A program made the translations under genes and the position numbers. A stretch of 28,806 nucleotides of DNA from the NCBI GenBank assembly GCA_016928975.1, contig JAFGJR010000084.1, positions 1 to 28,806 on the forward strand, written 5' to 3'. The notes under the pieces are model-generated. The model was given only the letters and a program-made list of their open reading frames with translations. It ran no database searches and was not told the origin of the DNA. Shown in pieces: positions 8,467 through 17,400 of the stretch (within the stretch, counting starts at the first letter, position 1; each line of letters begins with the position of its first letter). The DNA is from Sedimentisphaerales bacterium (lineage in GTDB: Bacteria; Planctomycetota; Phycisphaerae; Sedimentisphaerales; SG8-4).

Positions 8467-9471
8467 TCATCTCTCCTTGAAGGCACTCGTCGCGTAAACC
8501 AGTGGCTCGAAGGCCGGCAGGTCTTTCATCTTGACGGCTCCCCAGGTGGTGTTCAGGTGGCCGAGCATGCGGGGGTTGTCGACCGTCTTGGAGTAATCGA
8601 CGAACGCTTTGGCCGCCTCGGGCTTTCTCCAGCTCGCCGGCCACATGCGGAAGCCCTTCTCCAGGAACATGGGCACCGATTCATACGCTGGACGAAGTTC
8701 GTAGTGCCAATCGCAGATGATAATGTCCTTGGCGACGCGGTCGATGGCCGGCGCGGTCCCGTTGGCGCTGGCCTCCCACTTGCCATACTTGATCTTGCTC
8801 GCGTCGATCAAGCGGTCGCCCCACATCAGCATGTCGATCTTCTTCTCGTCCACCAGGTGTTTGTGATAGTCGTTGACGGCCTTGGCGAGAAGCTCCGCCT
8901 TGTCTTTTCCCTTGCAGCGAGGACAGGCGTCCTCGCCGATCAGGAAGACTTCGTCCATGCCGACATGCAGGGCATCCGCCTCAAAGACATCGATCAACTC
9001 ATCCATGAGGCTGAAGACAATGGGATTGACCTCCGGATGCAGTGGACACCAGCTTCGGCAGTAGATTCCCTCGTTGTTCGCGTATAGACCCGGCGTCTCG
9101 TCGAACTGGGGGTACTTCGTCAACAGCGGGAACGTGTGTTTGCTCCAGGACTGATGGCCCAGGCACTGGAACTGGGGGATCAGCCGGACATGATGGGCCT
9201 TGCACTCTGCCACCAGCGTCCCGATCTGCTCCTTGTTGCTTGCGTTGGGCGACCGCAGTTCCGGATGAGACTGGTACTCGAAGCCGTAGTTGATCTCGGC
9301 GACGATCGCATTGATGCCGATCTCCGCCAGCCGGCCCACCACCTCCGTCAACTGCGCCGTGTTGTCCTTCGTATTCAGCCCGACATGCACGCCCAGCCAG
9401 GGCTTCGGTTCCCCCGCCGCACAGACCGACGACAGCCCCAGGATCGTTACCATCAGAATCGATGCTCTCAT
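8467..9471 (-). CDS. Exported glycoside hydrolase family 20 (beta-hexosaminidase-like)
   Basis: This 334-residue protein has a signal peptide at 1-19 (ending VCAAG). The GH20 fold is visible in order: WLGVHVGLNTK, INAIVAEINYGFEY, LIPQFQCLGHQSW, the signature HVGMDE at 169-174 with the catalytic Asp173-Glu174 pair, and DMLMWGDRLI. In this family the Glu is the acid and the Asp orients the substrate acetamido group, so the expected reaction removes terminal GlcNAc or GalNAc. It is shorter than classical GH20 enzymes because the N-terminal GH20b domain is missing. The frame opens at 9519, but ATG 9471 has the near-perfect site GGAGGTGATC and starts the signal peptide. It is the last gene of a three-gene operon. 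CPRC at 183-186 may be a structural cysteine pair. Confidence 0.82.
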   Translation of the reverse strand: MRASILMVTILGLSSVCAAGEPKPWLGVHVGLNTKDNTAQLTEVVGRLAEIGINAIVAEINYGFEYQSHPELRSPNASNKEQIGTLVAECKAHHVRLIPQFQCLGHQSWSKHTFPLLTKYPQFDETPGLYANNEGIYCRSWCPLHPEVNPIVFSLMDELIDVFEADALHVGMDEVFLIGEDACPRCKGKDKAELLAKAVNDYHKHLVDEKKIDMLMWGDRLIDASKIKYGKWEASANGTAPAIDRVAKDIIICDWHYELRPAYESVPMFLEKGFRMWPASWRKPEAAKAFVDYSKTVDNPRMLGHLNTTWGAVKMKDLPAFEPLVYATSAFKER

Positions 9472-9473
9472 TG

Positions 9474-9483
9474 GATCACCTCC
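9474..9483 (-). promoter_or_regulatory. Full-length Shine-Dalgarno site overlapping the upstream stop codon
   Basis: On the minus strand GGAGGTGATC (9483-9474) matches the anti-SD end of 16S rRNA over 10 bases and ends two bases before ATG 9471. The TGA inside it (9478-9476) is the stop codon of the methionine-sulfoxide reductase gene. Ribosomes ending that gene would therefore sit on the start site of the GH20 gene, which suggests translational coupling. The site decides the GH20 start. Confidence 0.75.
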
Positions 9484-9952
9484 CGAACACCTGCGCCACG
9501 AGGACGCACACCTTTTCAAGATTCATCTTATCGACTACATCAAGAGCCTCCAGCCGGTCGGAATCGACGTCGAGCACGGCGACGAGATCGCCGCGGGGCA
9601 CAATCACGGGCACCACAATTTCCGAACGTGTCGAGCCGGAGCAGGGAATGTAGCCAGGGAACTCGCGAACGTCGGGGACAAGCTGGGTCGTTCGCGTTCT
9701 CGCGGCGGCCCCGCAGACACCCCTCTCGAAGGGAATTCGCAGGCATCCGTGGGTGCCCTGGTACGGCCCGACCTTGAGCAGCCCGGGCGACACAACCCGA
9801 TAGAATCCCGTCCAGTCGAAGTAATCAAAACTGTGGTGAAGCTCGCAGACGACCGTCGCCATAACGGCAATCAGATCGCCCTCACCGGCAATCAGATCGC
9901 CGATCCGCTGCAGTACAAGATCATACAGCTTCTGTTTGTCCCCGGCGATCAT
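9476..9952 (-). CDS. msrC: Free methionine-(R)-sulfoxide reductase (fRMsr, GAF domain)
   Basis: This cytoplasmic protein of 158 residues is one GAF domain. It reduces free Met-R-sulfoxide to methionine with thioredoxin as reductant. The family sequence is clear: FDWTGFYRV, LLKVGPYQGTHGCLRIPFER, GVCGAAA, LVPDVREFPG, SEIVVPV and LVAVLDVDSD. The three functional cysteines are Cys70, Cys80 and Cys104, with spacings of 10 and 24. These spacings are identical to Cys84/94/118 of the E. coli enzyme, where Cys118 is catalytic. The start codon overlaps the stop of the upstream lyase gene in an ATGA arrangement. A cytosolic repair enzyme between two exported carbohydrate enzymes is unusual. The overlap may simply be a chance operon merger. 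Confidence 0.93.
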   Translation of the reverse strand: MIAGDKQKLYDLVLQRIGDLIAGEGDLIAVMATVVCELHHSFDYFDWTGFYRVVSPGLLKVGPYQGTHGCLRIPFERGVCGAAARTRTTQLVPDVREFPGYIPCSGSTRSEIVVPVIVPRGDLVAVLDVDSDRLEALDVVDKMNLEKVCVLVAQVFGR

Positions 9953-11904
9953 TGCTTGGCCTCACGCTCCAGCTCCGCGTACTTCTTCGCCAGTTCGGTG
10001 ACTGCATCATCGCTCTTGTCCACGTACAATTCAAGCCAGTACCCTTCAACACCCGTCTTGGCGACGCGTATTCCCGCTGCCAAGCGACCGCGGTGATCTC
10101 CGCCGGCACGATCGCCCGCGACCAGTGCCGCCATCAATCGGTCGGCGAGACTACCTGTCGTCTGCTCATATGCCCGCGCCATAGCGAGAATGACCTCCTG
10201 ACCGGCCAGTGTATTTCCCTGGCAGGCATAGTATCGTCCTGATATCGCGCCCCACCACGAGCTGTCAGATTCCGCCTTGGCTGGGTTACGATTGGCCGCC
10301 CGGCCGTTCACATCGATGATCGCCAGTTGGCGCTGATCACGCTGGGGATCATCGCGAAGTAACTCTGCCAGAACCTGCTCCGGCAAACAGCCCTTCGCCA
10401 GAAGGTCCAGTGCCTGCTCCCCCCACGGCGGGTTGTGCCAGTGCTGCGTGCAGAACGCCCCAACGCCGGCGCGAACATACGGGACTACCTTGCCCACTGC
10501 CGGATATTTGCTGGCCACCGCGGCCCCGCAGACACCGGTGTTTGGATCGACCGCGACAATCGAGAATGTGCCGGAGACTTCGGCGGGTTGGTCTGCCACA
10601 TTCTGACCGATCTGCACGTTGCCCTTGGACTGGTTGTCGATCCGCTCGGCGCCGGTGAAGATGTTCTCCGCAATGATGGCCCGGCTCACATCCACTCCCA
10701 ATTGAATCTGCGGCCGGTCCTGGCGGAATTCGCAGCCGCGAATCAGAATCGTGCCGGACTGGGCCTGGATGGCCGGACGATTGCCCTCCTTGCCGCCCCA
10801 CTGAACGAACGTGCAATCCGAGAAGCCGACCGTCCCGGTCCCAGCGATGCGGGCGATCTGGTTGCACGGCCCCCAATAGGCGCAGTTGACGAAGCGCACG
10901 CTGCCTCTGTTGGTCTGCGCAACCTCGATCATCGTCGGGTCCGGGCCGTGAAAGGACACGAACTCGCCATTCGTGATCAGAAGCCCGTAGGGCGCGGAGT
11001 CCTCCACGACTAAGGCCGTCTGGCAATCATCGGCCCCGATCCCGAGGAAGTTGCCATTGCACACACCGCGATTGCTCTTGATGAATTTGTAGCCGACCTT
11101 GTACCCGAAGCAGAACGTGTTGAAGACGTATTGCCAGTCGGAGCGAGCGAAGATGAACGCCTCGCCATTGTTCATCTGCCATTGGAACAGCCTGGGGCGC
11201 GTGCTCCACCAGGGATTGAAATGGACGTTTTCAATCCTTCCGATGTCGTAAATGTCATCCACCTGGATTCCCCGGCGGATCGGCTGACCCTGGACGTCCC
11301 GGATCAGGTGACGCTCGTTATGCATAGCATCGATCCCGTTGTACGGGTTGAGCATCTCGACGGCGAGCACCGCCGGGTTCTTGCCTCGCATGGCGATAGC
11401 CCACGGATACGGCTTGGGCTCTTCGCTGGGGTTCTGCTGCGGATAGTACAGGACGACTCCCTTGAGCGTGCTGTCCGTGTTCAGAGTGATGAACGCCGGC
11501 CCATCTTCTTTGCCCTCTCCTTCCGTCACCAAGAACGTCGTGCCGTCATCGGTGGGCTTGGGCAGTCCCCGGTCGCGAATCCCGTTGTGAGCAGGCACGG
11601 ACTGCCAGACGCCAGCCAGCGTGACAGCGTTGGGCACGTTCAGGTGACCTGCAAAAAAGTAATTGCCGCGAGGGGCATAGACGATCCCGCCGCCTGCCAT
11701 GCCGGCGGCATCGAGAGCCTTCTGAAATGCCGCCGTGTCGTCGGTTGTGCCGTCCCCCGCCGCGCCAAATTGCCGCACATCGTATTGATCCGGGACAGCA
11801 GTTTGCGCTGCGTCTCCTGCGAAGACCGGGCTCACCCACAGCGACAAGCCAAAGACAACGACAGCAGTCTCACTCAGAATCCATGCCCATCGTACTTCAT
11901 GCAT
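9949..11904 (-). CDS. Exported pectate-lyase-fold protein fused to a DUF1028 domain
   Basis: The 651-residue protein has two modules. A signal peptide (about 1-29, ending VFAG) is followed by a right-handed beta-helix of the pectate lyase superfamily. It opens with YDVRQFGAAGDGTTDDTAAF (residues 41-60) and continues to about 437 with strand repeats such as GSVRFVNCAYWG and GTILIRGCEFRQ. Residues about 446-642 form a DUF1028 domain: TFSIVAVDPNTGVCGAAVAS, VVPYVRAGVGAFCTQ, YYACQGN, LADRLMAALVAGDRAGGDHR and YWLELYVDKSDDAVTEL. DUF1028 is, to my knowledge, placed among Ntn-hydrolase folds and usually stands alone. The frame opens at GTG 11913, but that codon lies inside the AAGGAGTG binding site, so ATG 11904 (spacing 8) is the start. 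First gene of the operon, divergent from the rhamnosidase. Substrate unknown. Confidence 0.8.
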   Translation of the reverse strand: MHEVRWAWILSETAVVVFGLSLWVSPVFAGDAAQTAVPDQYDVRQFGAAGDGTTDDTAAFQKALDAAGMAGGGIVYAPRGNYFFAGHLNVPNAVTLAGVWQSVPAHNGIRDRGLPKPTDDGTTFLVTEGEGKEDGPAFITLNTDSTLKGVVLYYPQQNPSEEPKPYPWAIAMRGKNPAVLAVEMLNPYNGIDAMHNERHLIRDVQGQPIRRGIQVDDIYDIGRIENVHFNPWWSTRPRLFQWQMNNGEAFIFARSDWQYVFNTFCFGYKVGYKFIKSNRGVCNGNFLGIGADDCQTALVVEDSAPYGLLITNGEFVSFHGPDPTMIEVAQTNRGSVRFVNCAYWGPCNQIARIAGTGTVGFSDCTFVQWGGKEGNRPAIQAQSGTILIRGCEFRQDRPQIQLGVDVSRAIIAENIFTGAERIDNQSKGNVQIGQNVADQPAEVSGTFSIVAVDPNTGVCGAAVASKYPAVGKVVPYVRAGVGAFCTQHWHNPPWGEQALDLLAKGCLPEQVLAELLRDDPQRDQRQLAIIDVNGRAANRNPAKAESDSSWWGAISGRYYACQGNTLAGQEVILAMARAYEQTTGSLADRLMAALVAGDRAGGDHRGRLAAGIRVAKTGVEGYWLELYVDKSDDAVTELAKKYAELEREAKQ

Positions 11905-12060
11905 TCGGCTCACTCCTTACACCCAAGACTCTTGTGGGCATATACTACCAGATCGACGTTCCGTTTTCACCTATCTACCTCGTTTCCCGGCGGGTACAAT
12001 CTCGACAGCCACCTTTGTGACGTTGCAGGTGCGTACTGACATAGAAGGGAGGTTACGACA
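11905..12060. promoter_or_regulatory. Divergent intergenic region between lyase and rhamnosidase operons
   Basis: These 156 bases must hold promoters for both directions. A perfect 11-base palindrome CAAGACTCTTG lies at 11924-11934, 20 bases before the minus-strand gene start, and could be an operator. TACAAT at 11995-12000 is a possible -10 box for the plus-strand gene, but no good -35 is spaced correctly. GGGAGG just before 12061 is the ribosome site of the rhamnosidase gene. Promoter assignments are weak. Confidence 0.3.
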
Positions 12061-14439
12061 ATGCTCCGTAGTCGCATCGTCCTTTGTGTGCTTGGCACAG
12101 CCCTCTTGAGTTCCGCCACGACCATGGGACAGGCGAAGTTCGATTCAGCCCAGCCCATCTGGCCTACCGGTCGGGAGACGGAGAAGAACCTCTTCGTCGG
12201 ATTTCGGGTCGTCTTCGAGTGTTCACGGGAACAGAGCCCTATCCTGCGTATCGCCGCCTCATCGCTCTATCGCGTCTATCTGAACGGCCAGTTTGTCGGC
12301 CATGGCCCCGCCCGAGGTCCGCATGGCTTCTTCCGTGTCGATGAATGGCCCCTCCAAGCGAGCGAGCGAAACACGCTGGCCATCGAAGTCGCCGGTTACA
12401 ACGTCAACAGCTACTACCTGCTGGACCAGCCTGCATTTCTCCAGGCAGAGGTCGTATCCAATGGGACGACCCTCGCCTCTACGGCGGGTAGAGGCGTCAG
12501 CTTCGAGGCAACGATCCTCACGTATCGCGTGCAGAAGGTGCAGCGGTACAGCTTCCAGCGCCCCTTCATCGAGTACTACCGGATGGGCAAAGGGGACGAC
12601 CGTTGGTGGGACAAGCCGCTGGAGAAGACGCCTTGCTCCACACTGTCGCTGCGACAACTCCTTGTTCGACGCGTGGCACACCCCCACTTCTACAAGCGAA
12701 GGCCCACCCTGATTGTGTTCCAGGGCAGGCTTCAGCACGATGAGCCGGCAGCCAAACCGTGGAAGGACCGGTCGCTCACCAACATCGGCCCGCAGTTGAA
12801 AGGGTATCCGGAGAACGAGCTTGAGGTTGTGCCCTCTATCGAACTGCAGAAGATTCAGTCGGCGGCCGTGGAGAGAGTGAATCAGCCGTATCAGCCGGAC
12901 AAGGCCATTGCCCTTGCAGAGAACACGTTCTCTACAGTCGATCTTGGAACGAACCTCACAGGGTTCCTCGGAGCGACCGTGCGATGCTCTCAACCAACGA
13001 AGCTCTACGTCACATTCGATGAGGTCCTCGCAAGCGACGATGTCGATTTCAAACGACTTGGCTGCGTCAACGCCATCGGCTATGAGTTGCAGCCGGGCAC
13101 GTACCGCATAGAGTCGTTTGAGCCGTATACCCTGCGATACCTCAAGCTGAATGTGCTGGAAGGTGACTGCGAGGTGACAAACGTCTACTTGCGCAAGTAC
13201 GCCAATGACGAGACGGCACAGGCGTCGTTCTCGTGCAGCGATCCACGGTTGAATCGCATCTTTGAGGCCGCCCGGCAGACGTTCCGCCAGAATGCCGTCG
13301 ATATCTTCATGGATTGTCCCTCCCGCGAGCGGGCCGGGTGGCTGTGTGATAGCTTCTTCACCTCTCGCGTGGCGTTCGATCTGTGCGGCAATACGACCAT
13401 CGAGAAGAACTTCTTCGAGAACCACCTCCTGCCACCAAGCTTCGCCCACCTGCCGGAGGGGATGCTGCCTATGTGCTACCCGGCCGATCACAACGACGGC
13501 GTCTACATCCCGAACTGGGCCTTGTGGTTCGTGGTCGAGCTGGAGGAGTACCAGGCTCGCAGCGGCGACCGCGAGATGATCGCCGCCCTGAGGCCCAAGC
13601 TCGAAGCCCTCTACCAGTACTTCCAGAGGTACAGGAACGAGGACGGCCTTCTGGAAAAGCTCGATAGCTGGGTCTTCGTCGAGTGGTCCAAGGCCAACGA
13701 CTTCGTGCAGGACGTCAGCTACCCGACGAACATGCTGTACGCAGCCGCAGTAGCCGCCGGCGGCAGAATGTACAACGAGCCAAGCTTGATCGATGAGGCG
13801 GAGCGAATACGTGCCACAATCCGCAAGCAATCGTTCGACGGCGAGTTCTTCGTGGACAACGCCGTGAGGAAAGGCGGCAAACTACAGGTCACGCGGAACC
13901 GCTCCGAGGTCTGCCAGTATTTCGCGTTCTTCTTCGACGTAGCCACGCCACAGAAGCACAAGGGACTGTGGGAGAAACTGGTTCATCAATTCGGTCCGGA
14001 CCGCCAGAAGACCAACGCTTTTCCCGAGATTCACCCGGCCAACGCCTTCGTCGGCAACTACCTCCGCCTGGAGCTGCTGAGCCGCTACGGCTACCCGACC
14101 CAGATCAAGAAGGAGCTTGCCGACTACTACCTGTATATGGCCGATCGGACCGGGACGCTCTGGGAGAACATCGGGGCCGAGGCCAGTTGTAATCACGGCT
14201 TTGCCTCCCACGTGGCCCACAGCTTCTATCGTGACATCCTCGGGGTGCGACAGGTCGACACGCAGAGCAAGGTCGTCCGCCTGAAGATCGCCGACGTGGG
14301 TCTGGACTGGTGCGGAGGAACACTCCTGACCCCCGACGGCCCTGTAGACGTCAGATGGTGGAAAGAAAGCAGCAAGATCACTCGCCGCGTCGATGTGCCC
14401 GCCGGGTATGTGCTTCGGGATGAAAATTCTGTGGAGTAA
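12061..14439 (+). CDS. Exported glycoside hydrolase family 78 (alpha-L-rhamnosidase-like)
   Basis: The protein has 792 residues with a signal peptide at about 1-24 (ending MGQ). Residues about 40-125 form the N-terminal beta-sandwich with the family motif YRVYLNGQFVGHGPARG. Residues about 290-380 form the next beta domain (VDLGTNLTGFLG, ESFEPYTLRYLKL). The (alpha/alpha)6 barrel from about 390 carries MDCPSRERAGWLCD (417-430). This corresponds to the DCPxRxErxGW signature that holds catalytic acids of GH78. GTLWEN (698-703, Glu702) and NHGFASHVAHSFYRDILGV correspond to the conserved C-terminal catalytic and binding segments. The expected reaction is removal of terminal alpha-L-rhamnose. GGGAGG precedes the ATG. 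The next gene starts 5 bases after the stop, so the two are coupled. Confidence 0.85.
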   Translation: MLRSRIVLCVLGTALLSSATTMGQAKFDSAQPIWPTGRETEKNLFVGFRVVFECSREQSPILRIAASSLYRVYLNGQFVGHGPARGPHGFFRVDEWPLQASERNTLAIEVAGYNVNSYYLLDQPAFLQAEVVSNGTTLASTAGRGVSFEATILTYRVQKVQRYSFQRPFIEYYRMGKGDDRWWDKPLEKTPCSTLSLRQLLVRRVAHPHFYKRRPTLIVFQGRLQHDEPAAKPWKDRSLTNIGPQLKGYPENELEVVPSIELQKIQSAAVERVNQPYQPDKAIALAENTFSTVDLGTNLTGFLGATVRCSQPTKLYVTFDEVLASDDVDFKRLGCVNAIGYELQPGTYRIESFEPYTLRYLKLNVLEGDCEVTNVYLRKYANDETAQASFSCSDPRLNRIFEAARQTFRQNAVDIFMDCPSRERAGWLCDSFFTSRVAFDLCGNTTIEKNFFENHLLPPSFAHLPEGMLPMCYPADHNDGVYIPNWALWFVVELEEYQARSGDREMIAALRPKLEALYQYFQRYRNEDGLLEKLDSWVFVEWSKANDFVQDVSYPTNMLYAAAVAAGGRMYNEPSLIDEAERIRATIRKQSFDGEFFVDNAVRKGGKLQVTRNRSEVCQYFAFFFDVATPQKHKGLWEKLVHQFGPDRQKTNAFPEIHPANAFVGNYLRLELLSRYGYPTQIKKELADYYLYMADRTGTLWENIGAEASCNHGFASHVAHSFYRDILGVRQVDTQSKVVRLKIADVGLDWCGGTLLTPDGPVDVRWWKESSKITRRVDVPAGYVLRDENSVE

Positions 14440-14444
14440 TTGAT

Positions 14445-17400
14445 ATGAAATTCGATGTGCGTCACACCGTACGAGTGGCAAACCTGTGCATCCTGTTCCT
14501 CGGCTCGGCCTCGTGGGCCGGCGCAACACAGGATGATTGGGGAGCACCCCAGGTGAAGGTGTCGCAGGATGCAGGCAAGTGGGTCGTACAAGGCGCGAAG
14601 AACCGCCTGGAACTCGACCCTACGAATCTTGAAATGAGCGTTCACACGCAGAATCGGACCTGGAGCATGGCGCCGTCATTCGCCGGCGACCTCGTCGTGG
14701 AGGTCTCAGGCAAGATGTACTCTCTGCGTCTGGCCGACGCGCAAACGCATGAGGCTTCGTCATACCAGACTGGCTTCAAGACGGGTCTCAAGATTGGCCT
14801 CTCCGGCTTCCGCCAGCAGGAGACGGCCATCGACTTGAGCCTGAGCCTGTTCGCCTGCCTTGAAGGACAGCAGGAGGAGCTTGTCTGCGAGCTGATCGCG
14901 GCGGAGGATGAGGCGCGCGTCCTGGAGTGCTTCTGGCCCGGGGCGCCGGTGGACAGCTCCTTCGACGTCACGGTCGTGCCTTTCATGCAAGGCATGTTCC
15001 TTCCGAAGGACTGGCCCAAGAAGGTCTGGCTCTACGATCCGGTCTGTTATGGGCGAGGCCTGTACATGCCCTGGTGGGGCCATCAGAAGGAAGACTCCGC
15101 GATGTGCGTCCTGATCGAGACGCCCAACGACGCCGGATGCCGGTTCGATCATCCAGCAGGCGGGCCGACGAAGATGCAATTGCGATGGATGCATTCGCTC
15201 GGGAAGCTGCAATACCCCCGACGGGTCCGGTATTGCTTCTTCGACAAAGGCAACTACGTGAGCATGGCCAAGCGGTACCGACGGCACGTGGTAGAAACCG
15301 GCCATTTCGTTTCGCTGCGAGAGAAGATCGCCCGCAACCCCCTGGTCGAGAAGCTCGTCGGCTCACCCGTCGTGCACACGGGTATCCTGTCGCACATTCA
15401 ACCTGAATCGCAGTACTACAACAAGGAGAACGCCGCCGCGAATCACCAATGGACGAGCTTCGATGAGCGGGCCCGGCAGCTTCGCGATCTGGCCGGCAAG
15501 GGGATCGACCGTGTCTACGTTCACCTGGATGGGTGGGGCTTCCGGGGATACGACAACTTGCACCCCGACGTACTGCCGCCGTGTCCTGAAGCCGGCGGCT
15601 GGGACGGTATGAAGCGGCTCGCGGATACCTGCGACGAATTGGGCTACGTGTTCGCCATTCACGATCAGTACAGGGACTACTACCTCGATGCGAAATCGTA
15701 CGATCCGCGTCACACAATTCTCGATCGCGCCGGGCAGCGTCCCACTCACAGTATCTGGTATGGCGGCAAGCAGAGCATCCTGTGCTCGCGGCTGGCACTC
15801 GGGCACGTGAAGAAGAATTACCTAGGGCTGCTGAATCACGGCATCAAGCTGCGCGGCGCCTACCTCGACGTGTTCGCCGTCGTCTCTCCCGATGAGTGCT
15901 ACAATCCCGAGCATCCCGCCACGCGAGCCGACTGCATCCAGTATCGAGGGATGTGCATGGACTTCGTCCGGTCGATGGGCGGCGTGGTCAGCTCGGAGGA
16001 GCCCGCCGACTGGGCCATCCCCCACATCGACCTCGTCCATCACGGGCCCTACGCCCAGACGCCCGGCCCGGGCAGCGGGCCAGCCATGGGAATCCCGGTC
16101 CCGCTGTTCAACCTCGTCTACCACGACGCCCTGCTGCTGCCCTGGTCCATGACCAAAGGCGGCTGGGGAATCCCCGACAACGACCTGGGCTACCTGCACG
16201 CTCTGGCCAATGCCGGCATGCCCTACCTTTCCCTCCAGCCGGGCGACGAGGAATTGAAGCAGGTGCGCACCGTGTGCGGTTTGCATAGACGCGTCGCTCT
16301 GCTGGAGATGACGAATCACGAGTTCCTCGACGAATCGTTCCGAACACAGCGGACTACGTTCTCCGACGGCACGACTGTCACGATCGACCTGGATCAAGAC
16401 CGTTTTGTGATCGCGTCTCCGTCCGCATCGTCAGACGACAATCGCACGATGCGATACACCTCTCGGCCGGCCGAACAGGCCAAGACCTGGCAGGACACGG
16501 TCCGGGCGAAGTTGTGGGCGGCGATGAAGATCGACGACCTCCTGCGAGACCGAAGTGGCATCGCATTGGCCCCGAAGAAGCTCTCTGCCGTCAACAAGGG
16601 CTCGTATAGCGTCGAGGACGTCGAGATCAGCTCGACGGCCGACCGATGCATCCGTATTGTCGTCACCTTGCCCGCCGCACAGGGCAAGTCTGCACCTGCC
16701 GTCGTCTGCATCGGCGGGCACGGCAGTGATCTGTACAGCCCATACAACGAGCAGACCATCTACCGGGGGTTCGGCGACGCGCTGGCCGACAAGGGCTATG
16801 TCACGATCTCCACGACGGTCAGCCAGCACGAGGTCTACGAGAAGGACCGGTTGCTCATGGGTGAGCGTCTGTGGGACCTCATGCGTTGCGTCGACTACCT
16901 GGAATCCCTGCCACGTGTGGATCGCTCGCGAATCGGCTGTGCCGGACTGTCCCTGGGCGGCGAGATGGCCATGTGGCTGGGCGCGATGGACGAGCGGATC
17001 GCTGCCACCGTCAGCGCGGGCTTCCTCACGACGATGGACCACATGGAGCACAATCACTGCATGTGCTGGAAATTCGATGGATTGCGCGAGCTGGTGGACT
17101 ACGCCGATATCTATTCGCTCATCGCGCCGCGACCGCTGCAATGCCAGAACGGCTTGCAGGAGCCGCCCAGCCAGTTCTATGTCCCGCCGGCCCGCGAGGC
17201 GATGGAAGAAGTGAGGATCGCCTACAAGGACCTGGGCAGACCGGAGAACGTCGTCCTCGACGTCCACGCGGAGGGACACGTGATCGACCTTCCGGCGCTG
17301 CTGTACTTCTTCGACAAGCATCTGGCCGTCGCCAGGAAGAAGATCGTCTTCCTTCCGGGGCCGCAGAGTCACGGCTGGAGCGGGCACGCCTACACCGCCG

